This document shows positions 51,688 to 59,740 of a stretch of 64,000 bases of DNA, one piece after another; positions within the stretch are counted from its first letter, which is position 1; each line of letters begins with the position of its first letter. The translations under genes and the position numbers were made by a program. The stretch spans positions 124,001-188,000 of the forward strand of contig NZ_BJCL01000003.1 of assembly GCF_005403045.1 (NCBI RefSeq), written 5' to 3'. The notes beneath the pieces are model-generated. The model did not search any database, was not told the origin of the DNA, and saw only the letters and a program-made list of their open reading frames with translations. Source of the stretch: Pseudaquabacterium pictum (lineage in GTDB: Bacteria; Pseudomonadota; Gammaproteobacteria; Burkholderiales; Burkholderiaceae_C).

Positions 51688-52270
51688 CGTCGTCGTCGTC
51701 GGTGTCGTCGTCGGTGTCATCGGCATGCGCCGGCTGGCCGGCGGCATCGGCCAGCCAGGGTTTGACGAACTGGAACAGCTCGCGGTACCCGCGGCCGTTG
51801 CGCTGCTCGGGCGCGGCGGCGGCGTCCTTGCGGGCGGCGCGCACCAGGCTGCGCAGGCGCTGCAGGTCGCTGCCGGGGAACTCGGCCGCCCAGCGGGTCA
51901 AGGCGTCGTCATTCGTCACCAGTTCATCGCGCCAGCGCTCGGCCTCGTGCAGGGCCAGCGTGTCCTTGGCCGAGCCGAGCTTGAAGGCATCCACCGCGGC
52001 CTGCAGCGGCGCTGCATCGGCAAAGCGCATCTGCTTGCCGATGAACTGCAGCTGGCGGCGCTGGCCCTCGAAGCTCTTGGTCTTGCGGTACTGGTCGATG
52101 GCGTCACGCAGGCCGTCGGGCATGGGCACGTCCTTGAGCCGGCTGCGCGGCAGGGCCACCAGGGCTTCGCCCAGGGCCTGCAGCTCGTGGGCCTGGGCCT
52201 TCAGCTTGGTCTTGCTGGGCTTCTCGAAGACGTAGGCGTCGGCGGGTTCGGGTTCGGGGCGTTGGCGCAT
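51680..52270 (-). CDS. yjgA: Ribosome-associated protein YjgA/DarP (DUF615) with polyaspartate tail
   Basis: A 196-residue protein. KPSKTKLKAQAHELQALGEA and LVALPRSRLKDVPMPDGLRD are conserved N-terminal DUF615 segments, and FEGQRRQLQFIGKQMR and RELFQFVKPWL follow. YjgA/DarP takes part in late 50S ribosome assembly. The C-terminus is an acidic run (DDTDDDTDDDDDD) encoded by repeated GAC codons, an addition relative to the E. coli protein. It is divergent from pmbA, a conserved neighbour pair. Its stop overlaps the mogA start. Confidence 0.93.
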   Translation of the reverse strand: MRQRPEPEPADAYVFEKPSKTKLKAQAHELQALGEALVALPRSRLKDVPMPDGLRDAIDQYRKTKSFEGQRRQLQFIGKQMRFADAAPLQAAVDAFKLGSAKDTLALHEAERWRDELVTNDDALTRWAAEFPGSDLQRLRSLVRAARKDAAAAPEQRNGRGYRELFQFVKPWLADAAGQPAHADDTDDDTDDDDDD

Positions 52271-52359
52271 GGGCCTGTGTGGCTGGGTCGGGCGTTGGGA
52301 GGGCGTGCAGGGGCCGGTGGCTATGATTGTCGCCCACCTCGCTCCCAGGCCACGCCTCC

Positions 52360-53733
52360 ATGTCCGGTTCCACCACCTCCCAGGGTTTCGCCTTCAACCG
52401 CGGCCAGTTCCAGCAGATCATCGATGACACGCTGGCCATCGCGAAGGACCTGGGTGCCAGCGATGCCGCGGCCGAGGTGAGCGAAGGCGCCGGCCTGTCG
52501 GTGTCGGTGCGGCTGGGCGAGATCGAGAACGTCGAGCGCAACCGCGACAAGAGTCTGGGCGTCACCGTCTATCTGGGGCAGCGCCGCGGCAATGCCAGCA
52601 CCAGCGATTTCTTCGCCGCCGCGCTGCAGCAGACGGTGCGCGCCGCCTACGACATCGCCCGCTTCACCGCCGAAGATCCGGCCGCCGGCCTGCCCGATGC
52701 CGAAGACCTGGCCACGCCCGACATCGCCGGCATCGATCTCGACCTGTTCCACCCCTGGCTGGTGGATGCCGACGGCGCCGCCGCGCTGGCCCGCCGCTGC
52801 GAGGAGGCGGCCCTGGCCACCAGCCCGAAGATCAGCAACAGCGAGGGCGCCGGGGTGTCGGCACAACAGTCGCACTTCTGGGCCGGCAACAGCCGCGGCT
52901 TCCGCGGTGGTTATGCCAGCTCGCGCCATTCGCTGTCGGTGGCGCCGATCGCCGGCAAGGGCGCGGCGATGCAGCGCGACGCCTGGTACAGCAGCCAGCG
53001 CAACGCGATGGACCTGGCCTCGCCCGAGGCGGTGGGCCGCTATGCCGCTGAGCGGGCGCTGTCGCGGCTGAAGGGCCGCAAGGTGCCCACCTGCGAGGTG
53101 CCGGTGCTGTTCGAGAACACACTGGCTGCCGGCCTGCTGGGCAGCATGGTGGGCGCGCTCAGTGGTGGTGCGCTGTACCGCCGCGCCAGCTTCCTGATGG
53201 ACAGCGTGGGCACGGCCGTGCTGGCCGACCACCTGGATGTGGACGAGGACCCGCTGGTGCCGCGCGGCAAGGCCAGCGCCGCCTTCGACGACGAAGGTGT
53301 GCGCACCCGCAAGCGCCGGGTGGTCGACGGTGGCGTGGTGCAGGGCTACTTCCTGTCCAGCTACTCGGCGCGCAAGCTGGGCCTGCAGACCACCGGCCAT
53401 GCCGGCGGCGCCCAGAACCTGGTGCTGAGCAGCCGCCTCACCCGCCCGGGCGACCACCTCGACGAGATGCTGCGCAAGCTGCACCGCGGCCTGTTCGTGA
53501 CCGAGCTGATGGGCCAGGGCGTGAACGGCGTCACGGGCGACTACTCGCGCGGTGCGGCCGGCTACTGGGTGGAAGGCGGCCGCATCGTGCACCCGGTGCA
53601 TGAGGTGACGATCGCCGGCAACCTGAAGGACATGCTGCGCGCCATCGTGGCGGTGGGCGCCGACACCTATGTGTCGGGCGGCCGCACGGTGGGGTCGGTG
53701 CTGCTGGCGCGCATGAAGGTGGCCGGCAGCTGA
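52360..53733 (+). CDS. pmbA: Metalloprotease PmbA/TldE family
   Basis: A 457-residue protein, full family length. IIDDTLAIAKDLGASDAAAE, ISNSEGAGVSAQQSHFW, VPVLFENTLAAGLLGSMVGA, GKASAAFDDEGVRTRKRRVV and GAAGYWVEGGRIVHPVHEVT are PmbA/TldE landmarks. TldE itself has no metal motif; it pairs with TldD, not in the window, to process microcins and modified peptides and degrade CcdA. ATG 52360 is preferred to ATG 52327 because conserved sequence begins shortly after it. It is divergent from yjgA. Confidence 0.95.
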   Translation: MSGSTTSQGFAFNRGQFQQIIDDTLAIAKDLGASDAAAEVSEGAGLSVSVRLGEIENVERNRDKSLGVTVYLGQRRGNASTSDFFAAALQQTVRAAYDIARFTAEDPAAGLPDAEDLATPDIAGIDLDLFHPWLVDADGAAALARRCEEAALATSPKISNSEGAGVSAQQSHFWAGNSRGFRGGYASSRHSLSVAPIAGKGAAMQRDAWYSSQRNAMDLASPEAVGRYAAERALSRLKGRKVPTCEVPVLFENTLAAGLLGSMVGALSGGALYRRASFLMDSVGTAVLADHLDVDEDPLVPRGKASAAFDDEGVRTRKRRVVDGGVVQGYFLSSYSARKLGLQTTGHAGGAQNLVLSSRLTRPGDHLDEMLRKLHRGLFVTELMGQGVNGVTGDYSRGAAGYWVEGGRIVHPVHEVTIAGNLKDMLRAIVAVGADTYVSGGRTVGSVLLARMKVAGS

Positions 53734-53792
53734 CGGTGGCGGGTGCGCCCCGCACTGCAATGGTGTCCGGGTTTCACCGCCCGCTCCGAGGC

Positions 53793-53820
53793 AACCGGCC
53801 CCCCTAGAATGCGGCCGGTT
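53793..53820 (+). promoter_or_regulatory. Inverted repeat enclosing a -10 element before dctP
   Basis: AACCGGCC (53793-53800) and GGCCGGTT (53813-53820) form a perfect 8-bp inverted repeat around TAGAAT (53805-53810), a good -10 element about 39 nt before the dctP ATG. The -35 is poor. This fits an activator or repressor site at the dctP promoter. Confidence 0.5.
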
Positions 53821-53848
53821 TGAATGCAAACTTGCCTAGGAGATCTGC

Positions 53849-54931
53849 ATGGAACGTCGATTGTTTGTCCGTGGTGCCGGCCTGGCCGGGGTCCTCGCCG
53901 CGGGCACTGCGCCTGCCATCGTGCATGCGCAAGCCAACCTGCGCTGGCGCCTCACCTCGAGCTTCCCGAAGGCGCTCGACACGCTGTTCGGCGTGAACGA
54001 CATCTTCGCCGCCAAGGTGAAGGAACTGACCGGTGGCAAGTTCGTCATCACCACCCATGCCCCGGGTGAACTGGTGCCCGCCTTCGGCGTGGTCGACGCC
54101 ATCCAGGCCGGCACCGTGGAAATGGCCAACACCGCGCCGTACTACTTCTTCGGCAAGGACGAGACCTTCGCACTGGGCTGCGCCATCCCCTTCGGCCTGA
54201 ACAGCCGGCAGATGACGGCCTGGGCCTATGAAGGCAACGGCCTGAAGCTGATGCGCGATTTCTACCGCCAGTACAACATCATCAACTTCCCGATGGGCAA
54301 CACCGGCGCGCAGATGGGCGGCTGGTTCCGCAAGCCCATCGCCTCGCTGGCCGACTTCAAGGGCCTGAAGTTCCGCGTCGGCGGCTTCGCCGGCAAGGTG
54401 GTCGAGCGCATCGGCGGCGTGCCGCAGAACATCCCCGGCGGCGAGATCTACCAGGCGCTGGAAAAGGGCACGATCGACGCGGCCGAGTGGGTGGGCCCGT
54501 ACGACGACCAGAAGCTGGGCTTCTACAAGGTGGCCCAGAACTACGCCTATCCGGGCTGGTGGGAAGGCGGCCCGCAGCTGGACCTGTACGTCAACACCAA
54601 GGCCTATGACGGCCTGAGCGCCGAGTACAAGGCGGTGATCGAGTGCGCGGCGGCCTACGCCCACACCGACATGCAGGCCAAGTACGACGGCAAGAACGCC
54701 GCCGCGCTGAAGACCCTGGTGGCCGGCGGTGCCAAGCTGTTCCCGTTCCCGAAGGACCTGATGGACGCGGCCTTCAAGGAGTCGATGGCGCTGTACAGCG
54801 ACATCTCGGCCAAGAACCCGAACTGGAAGAAGGTCTACGAGGACTACTCGAAGTTCCGCGCCGAGCAGAACCTGTGGTTCCGCTTCACCGAGGCCACCTT
54901 CGACGACTTCATGCAGCGCCAGAAGCTGTGA
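53849..54931 (+). CDS. dctP: TRAP transporter substrate-binding protein DctP
   Basis: A 360-residue periplasmic receptor. The signal MERRLFVRGAGLAGVLAAGT resembles a twin-arginine signal (R-R-L-F). The mature domain has RLTSSFPKALDTLFGVNDIF and DFKGLKFRVGGFAGKVVERI; the Arg in KFRVGG is the usual carboxylate-binding residue. IYQALEKGTIDAAEWVGPYD is the TRAP receptor signature. WEGGPQLDLYVNTKAYDGL matches the TakP/2-keto-acid subgroup. AGGAG precedes the ATG and a terminator follows the stop. It is convergent with the dctQ-dctM-rdhA operon and is presumably its receptor. The ligand is a carboxylate. Confidence 0.95.
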   Translation: MERRLFVRGAGLAGVLAAGTAPAIVHAQANLRWRLTSSFPKALDTLFGVNDIFAAKVKELTGGKFVITTHAPGELVPAFGVVDAIQAGTVEMANTAPYYFFGKDETFALGCAIPFGLNSRQMTAWAYEGNGLKLMRDFYRQYNIINFPMGNTGAQMGGWFRKPIASLADFKGLKFRVGGFAGKVVERIGGVPQNIPGGEIYQALEKGTIDAAEWVGPYDDQKLGFYKVAQNYAYPGWWEGGPQLDLYVNTKAYDGLSAEYKAVIECAAAYAHTDMQAKYDGKNAAALKTLVAGGAKLFPFPKDLMDAAFKESMALYSDISAKNPNWKKVYEDYSKFRAEQNLWFRFTEATFDDFMQRQKL

Positions 54932-54968
54932 TGCCGCGGCGGCCGCATGGCCGCCTGCCGCTGCAACC

Positions 54969-54993
54969 AGGCCCCGCACAGCGGGGCCTTTTT
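54969..54993 (+). terminator. Intrinsic terminator of dctP
   Basis: AGGCCCCGC-ACA-GCGGGGCCT followed by TTTTTC, 38 nt past the dctP stop. The T-run is on the plus strand only. It ends exactly at the stop codon of the convergent dehalogenase-like gene. Confidence 0.93.
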
Positions 54994-57098
54994 CATGGGC
55001 GCGTGGCGGGCCCGCGGCGGCGCCGGCGGGCGGCTGCCGGGGTTTCGGACGCGGCGGCGGCGGCCAGGCCGGCGGCGCGGTCCAGCGGCACGGTGGTGGC
55101 CAGCGTGGTGCCGCCGGCCGGCTGCAGCGACGGCGGGAAGAACGCCAGCTTCTGCCCGGCAGCCAGTTTGGCTTCGCGCCCGGGCGAGAGGTCGCGGGCG
55201 TTGGTGCCGGCCGCTGGCGCCTGCACCACGCCATCCACGATCTCCAGATCGAACCACCAGCGCTTGACCGGGTTGCGCACACCGCCGCCGCTGGCGTCGT
55301 CATGGTCGATCAGCTGCCGGCGGGTGGCCGGCACGTCGATCGACAGCCACAGCAGCCGGTCGGACTCGACCAGGTCCTCGCGGTTGTAGGGGCAGGTCTT
55401 CATGCAGCGGCCGCAGGCCGAGCCCTTCATGTTGGTCAGCCGGTACTTGCCGCACTTCTCGACATCGGGCTTCCAGATCTCGTAGCCGTTGAACATCACC
55501 TTCGGGCCGAAGGGAATCGCGTTGCACGGGCATTCACGCGCGCACTTGCGGCACAGGTTGCACACCGCCTGCAGGCCGAAGTCGACCGGCTGGTCCGGCA
55601 CCAGCGGCAGGCTGGTGGTGATGAGCACCGACTTCGACCGCGGGCCGAGGAACGGGTTGAGCACCTGCTCGCCGATGCGCGACAGCTCGCCCAGCCCGGC
55701 CATCAGCACCGCCGGGATGTGCAGCAGCTCCGAGTGCGCATTCGAGTGCACCCGCGCCGAATGCCCCAGCCGCCGCAGGTGGGCCGCCATCACGCCGGCC
55801 AGCAGCGCGCCGCGCAGGTAGGCCCGCATCGACTGGGCGCCCGAGATCCAGTCGTCGCCCGAGGCGCCTTCCATCGTCTCGAAGCCCTGGTCGATCAGCA
55901 GCACGATGGCGAATGGGTGGTAGGCGTCGATGGCGCGGCCCTCGGCCTCGTCGTGCGAGTAGTACATCCAGGGCTCGGCGGCGCAGATGCCGACCAGGTC
56001 GGCACCCAGGAAGTGCGCCAGCGCCTTCACCGCCAGGCTGTTGTGCTCCGCACCGTCCAGCGGCGGCCCGATGCAGGTGGGCGGCAGCGGCGTGCGCGTG
56101 CCCTGCAGCGGCACCAGCCCGCGGATCAGCGGCGTCATCGCCCAGGCCAGCGGGTGCTTGACCGCGAAACGGCTACGCTCCTGCCGGGCCTTGTCGCCCA
56201 GGTCGCCGGCCAGCGCGCGGGTGAACAGGTCGGCGCGCTTCGGCACGCGCTGGATCTCGTCGCGCAGCACCAGGGTGGTGGGCTCGTCCACCCGCGGGAT
56301 GCGTTCCATCGGATGGCGGCCCAGGTGCAGCGGTCGCCGCGCCTGCTCGGCCGCGTCGAAGCCGGGGCGGGTGCCGCCCACGCCCATGTAGGCGTCGCTG
56401 TCGGGCCAGCCCAGCGGCGTGCCGGGGGCGATGGGAAGGTCGGTGGCCATGGCGCAGGTGGTGGTCACTGCGCCCACGCGGAAGCCGTTGCCGGTGAAGG
56501 GCATGGCCAGCACGCCGTCCATCGCCAGGGCGATGCCGGCGCGCTGGGCCAGGGCGCACAGGTCCACCTGACTGTGGCCGTGCACATGGCCCTGCGCCGC
56601 CCAGCCCAGGCTGCGCAGGTAGCCGGCCAGCACCACCGCCACTTCGGCGCAGCGCAGGTCGGTGCGGGCGGCGTTGCTGCCGGCCGTCCAGGCGGCGCCC
56701 GGCTCGTCGGCATGGGCCTCGCGGCTGAACTCGACCAGGAAGACCAGCGCGTGGGTGTGGCCGGCGCAGGGGCCGTCTGCCACCTCGGCGGGCTGCAGCG
56801 TGCACACGCCGGCCAGCGTGGCGTCCAGGAAGCAGGCGGTGGCCTTCAGGTTGTCGGCGCGGGCCTGCAGATCGTCCGGCACCGGCGCCTGGGTGGCGGC
56901 CACGGCGCCCGCCAGGTGGCCGGCACACAGCGCCAGGTACTCCGGCACCACCGCAGCAACGGCTAGGGCGCCCGCGGTGGTGTCGTCACCAGGCTGCCGT
57001 GCCGGCAGTTCCGGAGCGCCGGCCTGCCGTGGCAACCGCTCGGCGGGCAGCGGCCCCAGGTGCACCGGGCGCTGGCGGTGGGAGTGCAGCCGCGCCAT
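54993..57098 (-). CDS. rdhA: Reductive dehalogenase-like cobalamin/4Fe-4S protein (cytoplasmic, catabolic type)
   Basis: A 701-residue protein. Two 4Fe-4S motifs are present: C513-X2-C516-X2-C519-X3-C523 followed by P, and C549-X12-C562-X2-C565-X3-C569 followed by P. The preceding cobalamin-type domain (~350-500) has AGLGELSRIGEQVLNPFLGP and ITTSLPLVPDQPVDFG, conserved in RdhA proteins. A degenerate copy lies at ~80-225 (compare SLPL with ATDLPI), an internal duplication as in NpRdhA-type enzymes (~700 residues). No Tat signal and no RdhB anchor gene, so it is cytoplasmic and not respiratory. No fused reductase domain at the C-terminus; the last ~80 residues are Ala/Arg-rich. QueG is excluded by length and duplication. 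It begins 19 nt after dctM. Confidence 0.82.
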   Translation of the reverse strand: MARLHSHRQRPVHLGPLPAERLPRQAGAPELPARQPGDDTTAGALAVAAVVPEYLALCAGHLAGAVAATQAPVPDDLQARADNLKATACFLDATLAGVCTLQPAEVADGPCAGHTHALVFLVEFSREAHADEPGAAWTAGSNAARTDLRCAEVAVVLAGYLRSLGWAAQGHVHGHSQVDLCALAQRAGIALAMDGVLAMPFTGNGFRVGAVTTTCAMATDLPIAPGTPLGWPDSDAYMGVGGTRPGFDAAEQARRPLHLGRHPMERIPRVDEPTTLVLRDEIQRVPKRADLFTRALAGDLGDKARQERSRFAVKHPLAWAMTPLIRGLVPLQGTRTPLPPTCIGPPLDGAEHNSLAVKALAHFLGADLVGICAAEPWMYYSHDEAEGRAIDAYHPFAIVLLIDQGFETMEGASGDDWISGAQSMRAYLRGALLAGVMAAHLRRLGHSARVHSNAHSELLHIPAVLMAGLGELSRIGEQVLNPFLGPRSKSVLITTSLPLVPDQPVDFGLQAVCNLCRKCARECPCNAIPFGPKVMFNGYEIWKPDVEKCGKYRLTNMKGSACGRCMKTCPYNREDLVESDRLLWLSIDVPATRRQLIDHDDASGGGVRNPVKRWWFDLEIVDGVVQAPAAGTNARDLSPGREAKLAAGQKLAFFPPSLQPAGGTTLATTVPLDRAAGLAAAAASETPAAARRRRRGPATRP

Positions 57099-57117
57099 GG
57101 CCCGGGCCTGCTGCCGG

Positions 57118-58929
57118 CTACTTCTTGCCGGCTTCCTTGTTCACCGATTCCAGCAGCGCCTTCATCGGGTCTTCGTTGTTCTCGGTGGACGACGGCGCGG
57201 TGGCACCCGGGGCGCTGGCATCGATGCCGGGCATCGGCGCCGGCGCCTCTCGCTCAGGCAGCCCCATGCTCTCCAGCGCCTTGTCGGCATCGATCTGCAC
57301 CGTGCTGCCGATGCCACCGGTGACCATGCCGGGGAAGGCGATGACCGCCGCCACCATGATCAGCTGCAGGCAGATGAAGGCGATCGAGCCCTTGTAGATC
57401 TGGGCCGTGGTCACCGCCGGGATGGTGGCGCCGGTGATGCGGTCCTTGTAGTCGGCCTTGGCGGCCACGCTGCGCAGGTAGAACAGCGCAAAGCCGAACG
57501 GCGGTGTCAGGAAGGAGGTTTGCAGGTTCATCGCCAGCACCACGCCGAACCACACCATGATGGCGTCGATCGGCGTGCCGGGCGGGAACAGCTCGGGCAG
57601 GATCTTCTCGGCCACCGGCATCAGGATCGGGATCACGATGAAGGCGATCTCGAAGAAGTCGATGAAGCAGCCCAGGATGAACACCAGGATGTTCACCACG
57701 ATCAGGAAGCCCAGCGCGCCGCCAGGCAGCTTGTCGAACAGGTGCTCGACCCAGATGTGCCCGTCGGCCGCATTGAAGGTGAAGCTGAACACCGTGCTGC
57801 CGATCAGGATGAACAGCACGAAGGTGGCCAGCTTGGCGGTGTTGTCCAGCGCCTGGTGCATCAGCGCGCCGCTGAGCTTGCGCCGGCCCATCGCCATCAG
57901 CAGCGCACCCAGGGCGCCCATGGCGCCGCCTTCGGTGGGCGTGGCCACGCCCAGGAAGATGGTGCCCAGCACCAGGAAGATCAGCACCAGCGGCGGGATC
58001 AGCACATAGGTGAAGCGCTCGGCCAGCTTCGACAGCAGGCCCATGCGCGTCACGCTGTTGACGATGGCCAGGCCCAGCGCCAGGAACGAGGCCACGGTCA
58101 GCGACATGATCAGCACTTCATCACCCGGCGACGGGTTGGTGCGGCCCAGCCAGGCCTTGAACACGCTGTCATGCACCTGGGACCAGGCGTAGGCAGCCGC
58201 GCCGCACACGGCCAGCAGCACCAGCAGCGAGACATGGCCCGAGGCGCCATTGGCCTCGCGGTAGATGCGCGCCTCCTGCGGCAGCGCCGGCACCCACTTG
58301 GGCCGCACGAAGGCCACCACCGCGATGAACACGATGTACAGCGCCACCAGCAGCAGGCCGGGGATCATGGCGCCGGCGTACATGTCGCCCACGCTGCGGC
58401 CCATCTGGTCGGCCAGCACGATCAGCACCAGGCTGGGCGGGATGGCTTGCGCCAGCGTGCCGCTCGCGGTGATGGTGCCGGTGGCGATGGTGCGGTTGTA
58501 GCCGTAGCGCAGCATGATGGGCAGCGAGATCAGGCCCATGCTGATCACCGCCGCGGCCACCACACCGGTGGTGGCGGCCAGCAGCGCGCCCACCAGGATC
58601 ACCGCCACCGCCAGGCCGCCGCGCAGCGGGCCGAACACCTGGCCCACCGTCTCGAGCAGATCCTCGGCCATGCCGGACCGTTCGAGGATGATGCCCATGA
58701 AGGTGAAGAACGGAATCGCCAGCAGGGTGTCGTTCTGCATGATGCCGAACACCCGCTGCGGCAGCGCCTGGAACAGGCTGGTGGGGAACAGGCCCACCTC
58801 CATGCCGATGTAGCCGAACAGCAGTCCGGTGGCCGCCAGGCCGAAGGCCACCGGAATGCCGGTGAGCAGGAACACGAACAAGCCGCCAAACAGCAGCGGC
58901 ACGAAGTTCTGGGTGATGAATTCGGTCAT
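57118..58929 (-). CDS. dctM: TRAP transporter large permease DctM (long form)
   Basis: A 603-residue membrane protein of the DctM/ion-transporter family. FVPLLFGGLFVFLLTGIPVA, FGPLRGGLAVAVILVGALLA, PPSLVLIVLADQMGRSVGDM and GVATPTEGGAMGALGALLMA are signature regions (the last is the second GVATPTE-type hairpin). It exceeds the usual ~430 residues through an insertion of extra helices (~215-320) and a ~60-residue soluble C-terminal tail rich in Pro, Ala and Ser. This long form is known among TRAP carriers for keto acids. Its ATG is one base after the dctQ stop, and rdhA follows 19 nt downstream. Confidence 0.95.
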   Translation of the reverse strand: MTEFITQNFVPLLFGGLFVFLLTGIPVAFGLAATGLLFGYIGMEVGLFPTSLFQALPQRVFGIMQNDTLLAIPFFTFMGIILERSGMAEDLLETVGQVFGPLRGGLAVAVILVGALLAATTGVVAAAVISMGLISLPIMLRYGYNRTIATGTITASGTLAQAIPPSLVLIVLADQMGRSVGDMYAGAMIPGLLLVALYIVFIAVVAFVRPKWVPALPQEARIYREANGASGHVSLLVLLAVCGAAAYAWSQVHDSVFKAWLGRTNPSPGDEVLIMSLTVASFLALGLAIVNSVTRMGLLSKLAERFTYVLIPPLVLIFLVLGTIFLGVATPTEGGAMGALGALLMAMGRRKLSGALMHQALDNTAKLATFVLFILIGSTVFSFTFNAADGHIWVEHLFDKLPGGALGFLIVVNILVFILGCFIDFFEIAFIVIPILMPVAEKILPELFPPGTPIDAIMVWFGVVLAMNLQTSFLTPPFGFALFYLRSVAAKADYKDRITGATIPAVTTAQIYKGSIAFICLQLIMVAAVIAFPGMVTGGIGSTVQIDADKALESMGLPEREAPAPMPGIDASAPGATAPSSTENNEDPMKALLESVNKEAGKK

Positions 58930-58930
58930 G

Positions 58931-59548
58931 TCAGTTCAACTTGGCGGCGGCCAGCTTGGCTTCACGCTGGGCGGCTTCTTCGGCCAGCGCCTGGGCAAAC
59001 TTCTCTTCCTCGAGCTTGTCGTCGAACACGCTGAAGGGCTCGGCCAGGTGGCCGCTCAGGAAGGCGAAGCGCTTGATCAGCTCGCTGATGGCCTGCAGCG
59101 TCAGGATCGCGAAGCCCAGCGGCACCAGCAGCATCACCGGCCAGCGGATCAGGCCACCGGCGTTCTGGCTCATCTCGCCACTTTCCCAGGCGCGCATGAA
59201 CAGCGGCCAGCCCAGGTCGATCATGATGAGCGACAGCGGGATGGTGAAGACGATGATGCCGATGGCATCGATGATGGCGTTGGTGCGCTTGCTGAGCTTG
59301 TTGCTGATGAAGTCGATGCGCACATGGGCGTTCTTCAGCATCACATAGCCCACGCCGAGCATGAACACCGCGGCGAACAGGTACCACTGGATCTCCAGGA
59401 ACGCGTTCGAGCCGATGTTGAAGGCCTTGCGCACGATGGCGTTGGTGGCGCTGATCAGCACCGCCGCCAGCACCAGCCACATGGTGAGCTTGCCGATCAG
59501 CGTGTTCAGCGCGTCGATGGCGCGCGAGAGTTTCAAGAGCAGTTGCAC
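58931..59548 (-). CDS. dctQ: TRAP transporter small permease DctQ
   Basis: A 205-residue protein with four membrane helices: LTMWLVLAAVLISATNAIVR, AFLEIQWYLFAAVFMLGVGY, AIIDAIGIIVFTIPLSLIMI and WPVMLLVPLGFAILTLQAIS. LEIQWYLF and YVMLKNAHVRIDFI are conserved in DctQ. A soluble, charged ~45-residue tail (EEEKFAQALAEEAAQREAKL) follows. The start is GTG 59548 with AGGAG 6 nt upstream; the frame to 59611 lacks a ribosome site. First gene of dctQ-dctM-rdhA. Confidence 0.94.
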   Translation of the reverse strand: MQLLLKLSRAIDALNTLIGKLTMWLVLAAVLISATNAIVRKAFNIGSNAFLEIQWYLFAAVFMLGVGYVMLKNAHVRIDFISNKLSKRTNAIIDAIGIIVFTIPLSLIMIDLGWPLFMRAWESGEMSQNAGGLIRWPVMLLVPLGFAILTLQAISELIKRFAFLSGHLAEPFSVFDDKLEEEKFAQALAEEAAQREAKLAAAKLN

Positions 59549-59740
59549 GGGTTCTCCTGCAAGACGGTCTGGCGGGCGGGATGCAGGCCGGCGGGGCCGG
59601 CATCCACGCAAATCTGCGCAGGTCCATGGCGAACCTGCAACTGGGGCGCGACTGTACGCAAGCCTGGCGCGGCTTCGGCCGCAAAACCCCCGAACCCAGG
59701 GTAATCCCAGGCCAGTCGGGGCCCCCGGGCTGCGGGGCGG

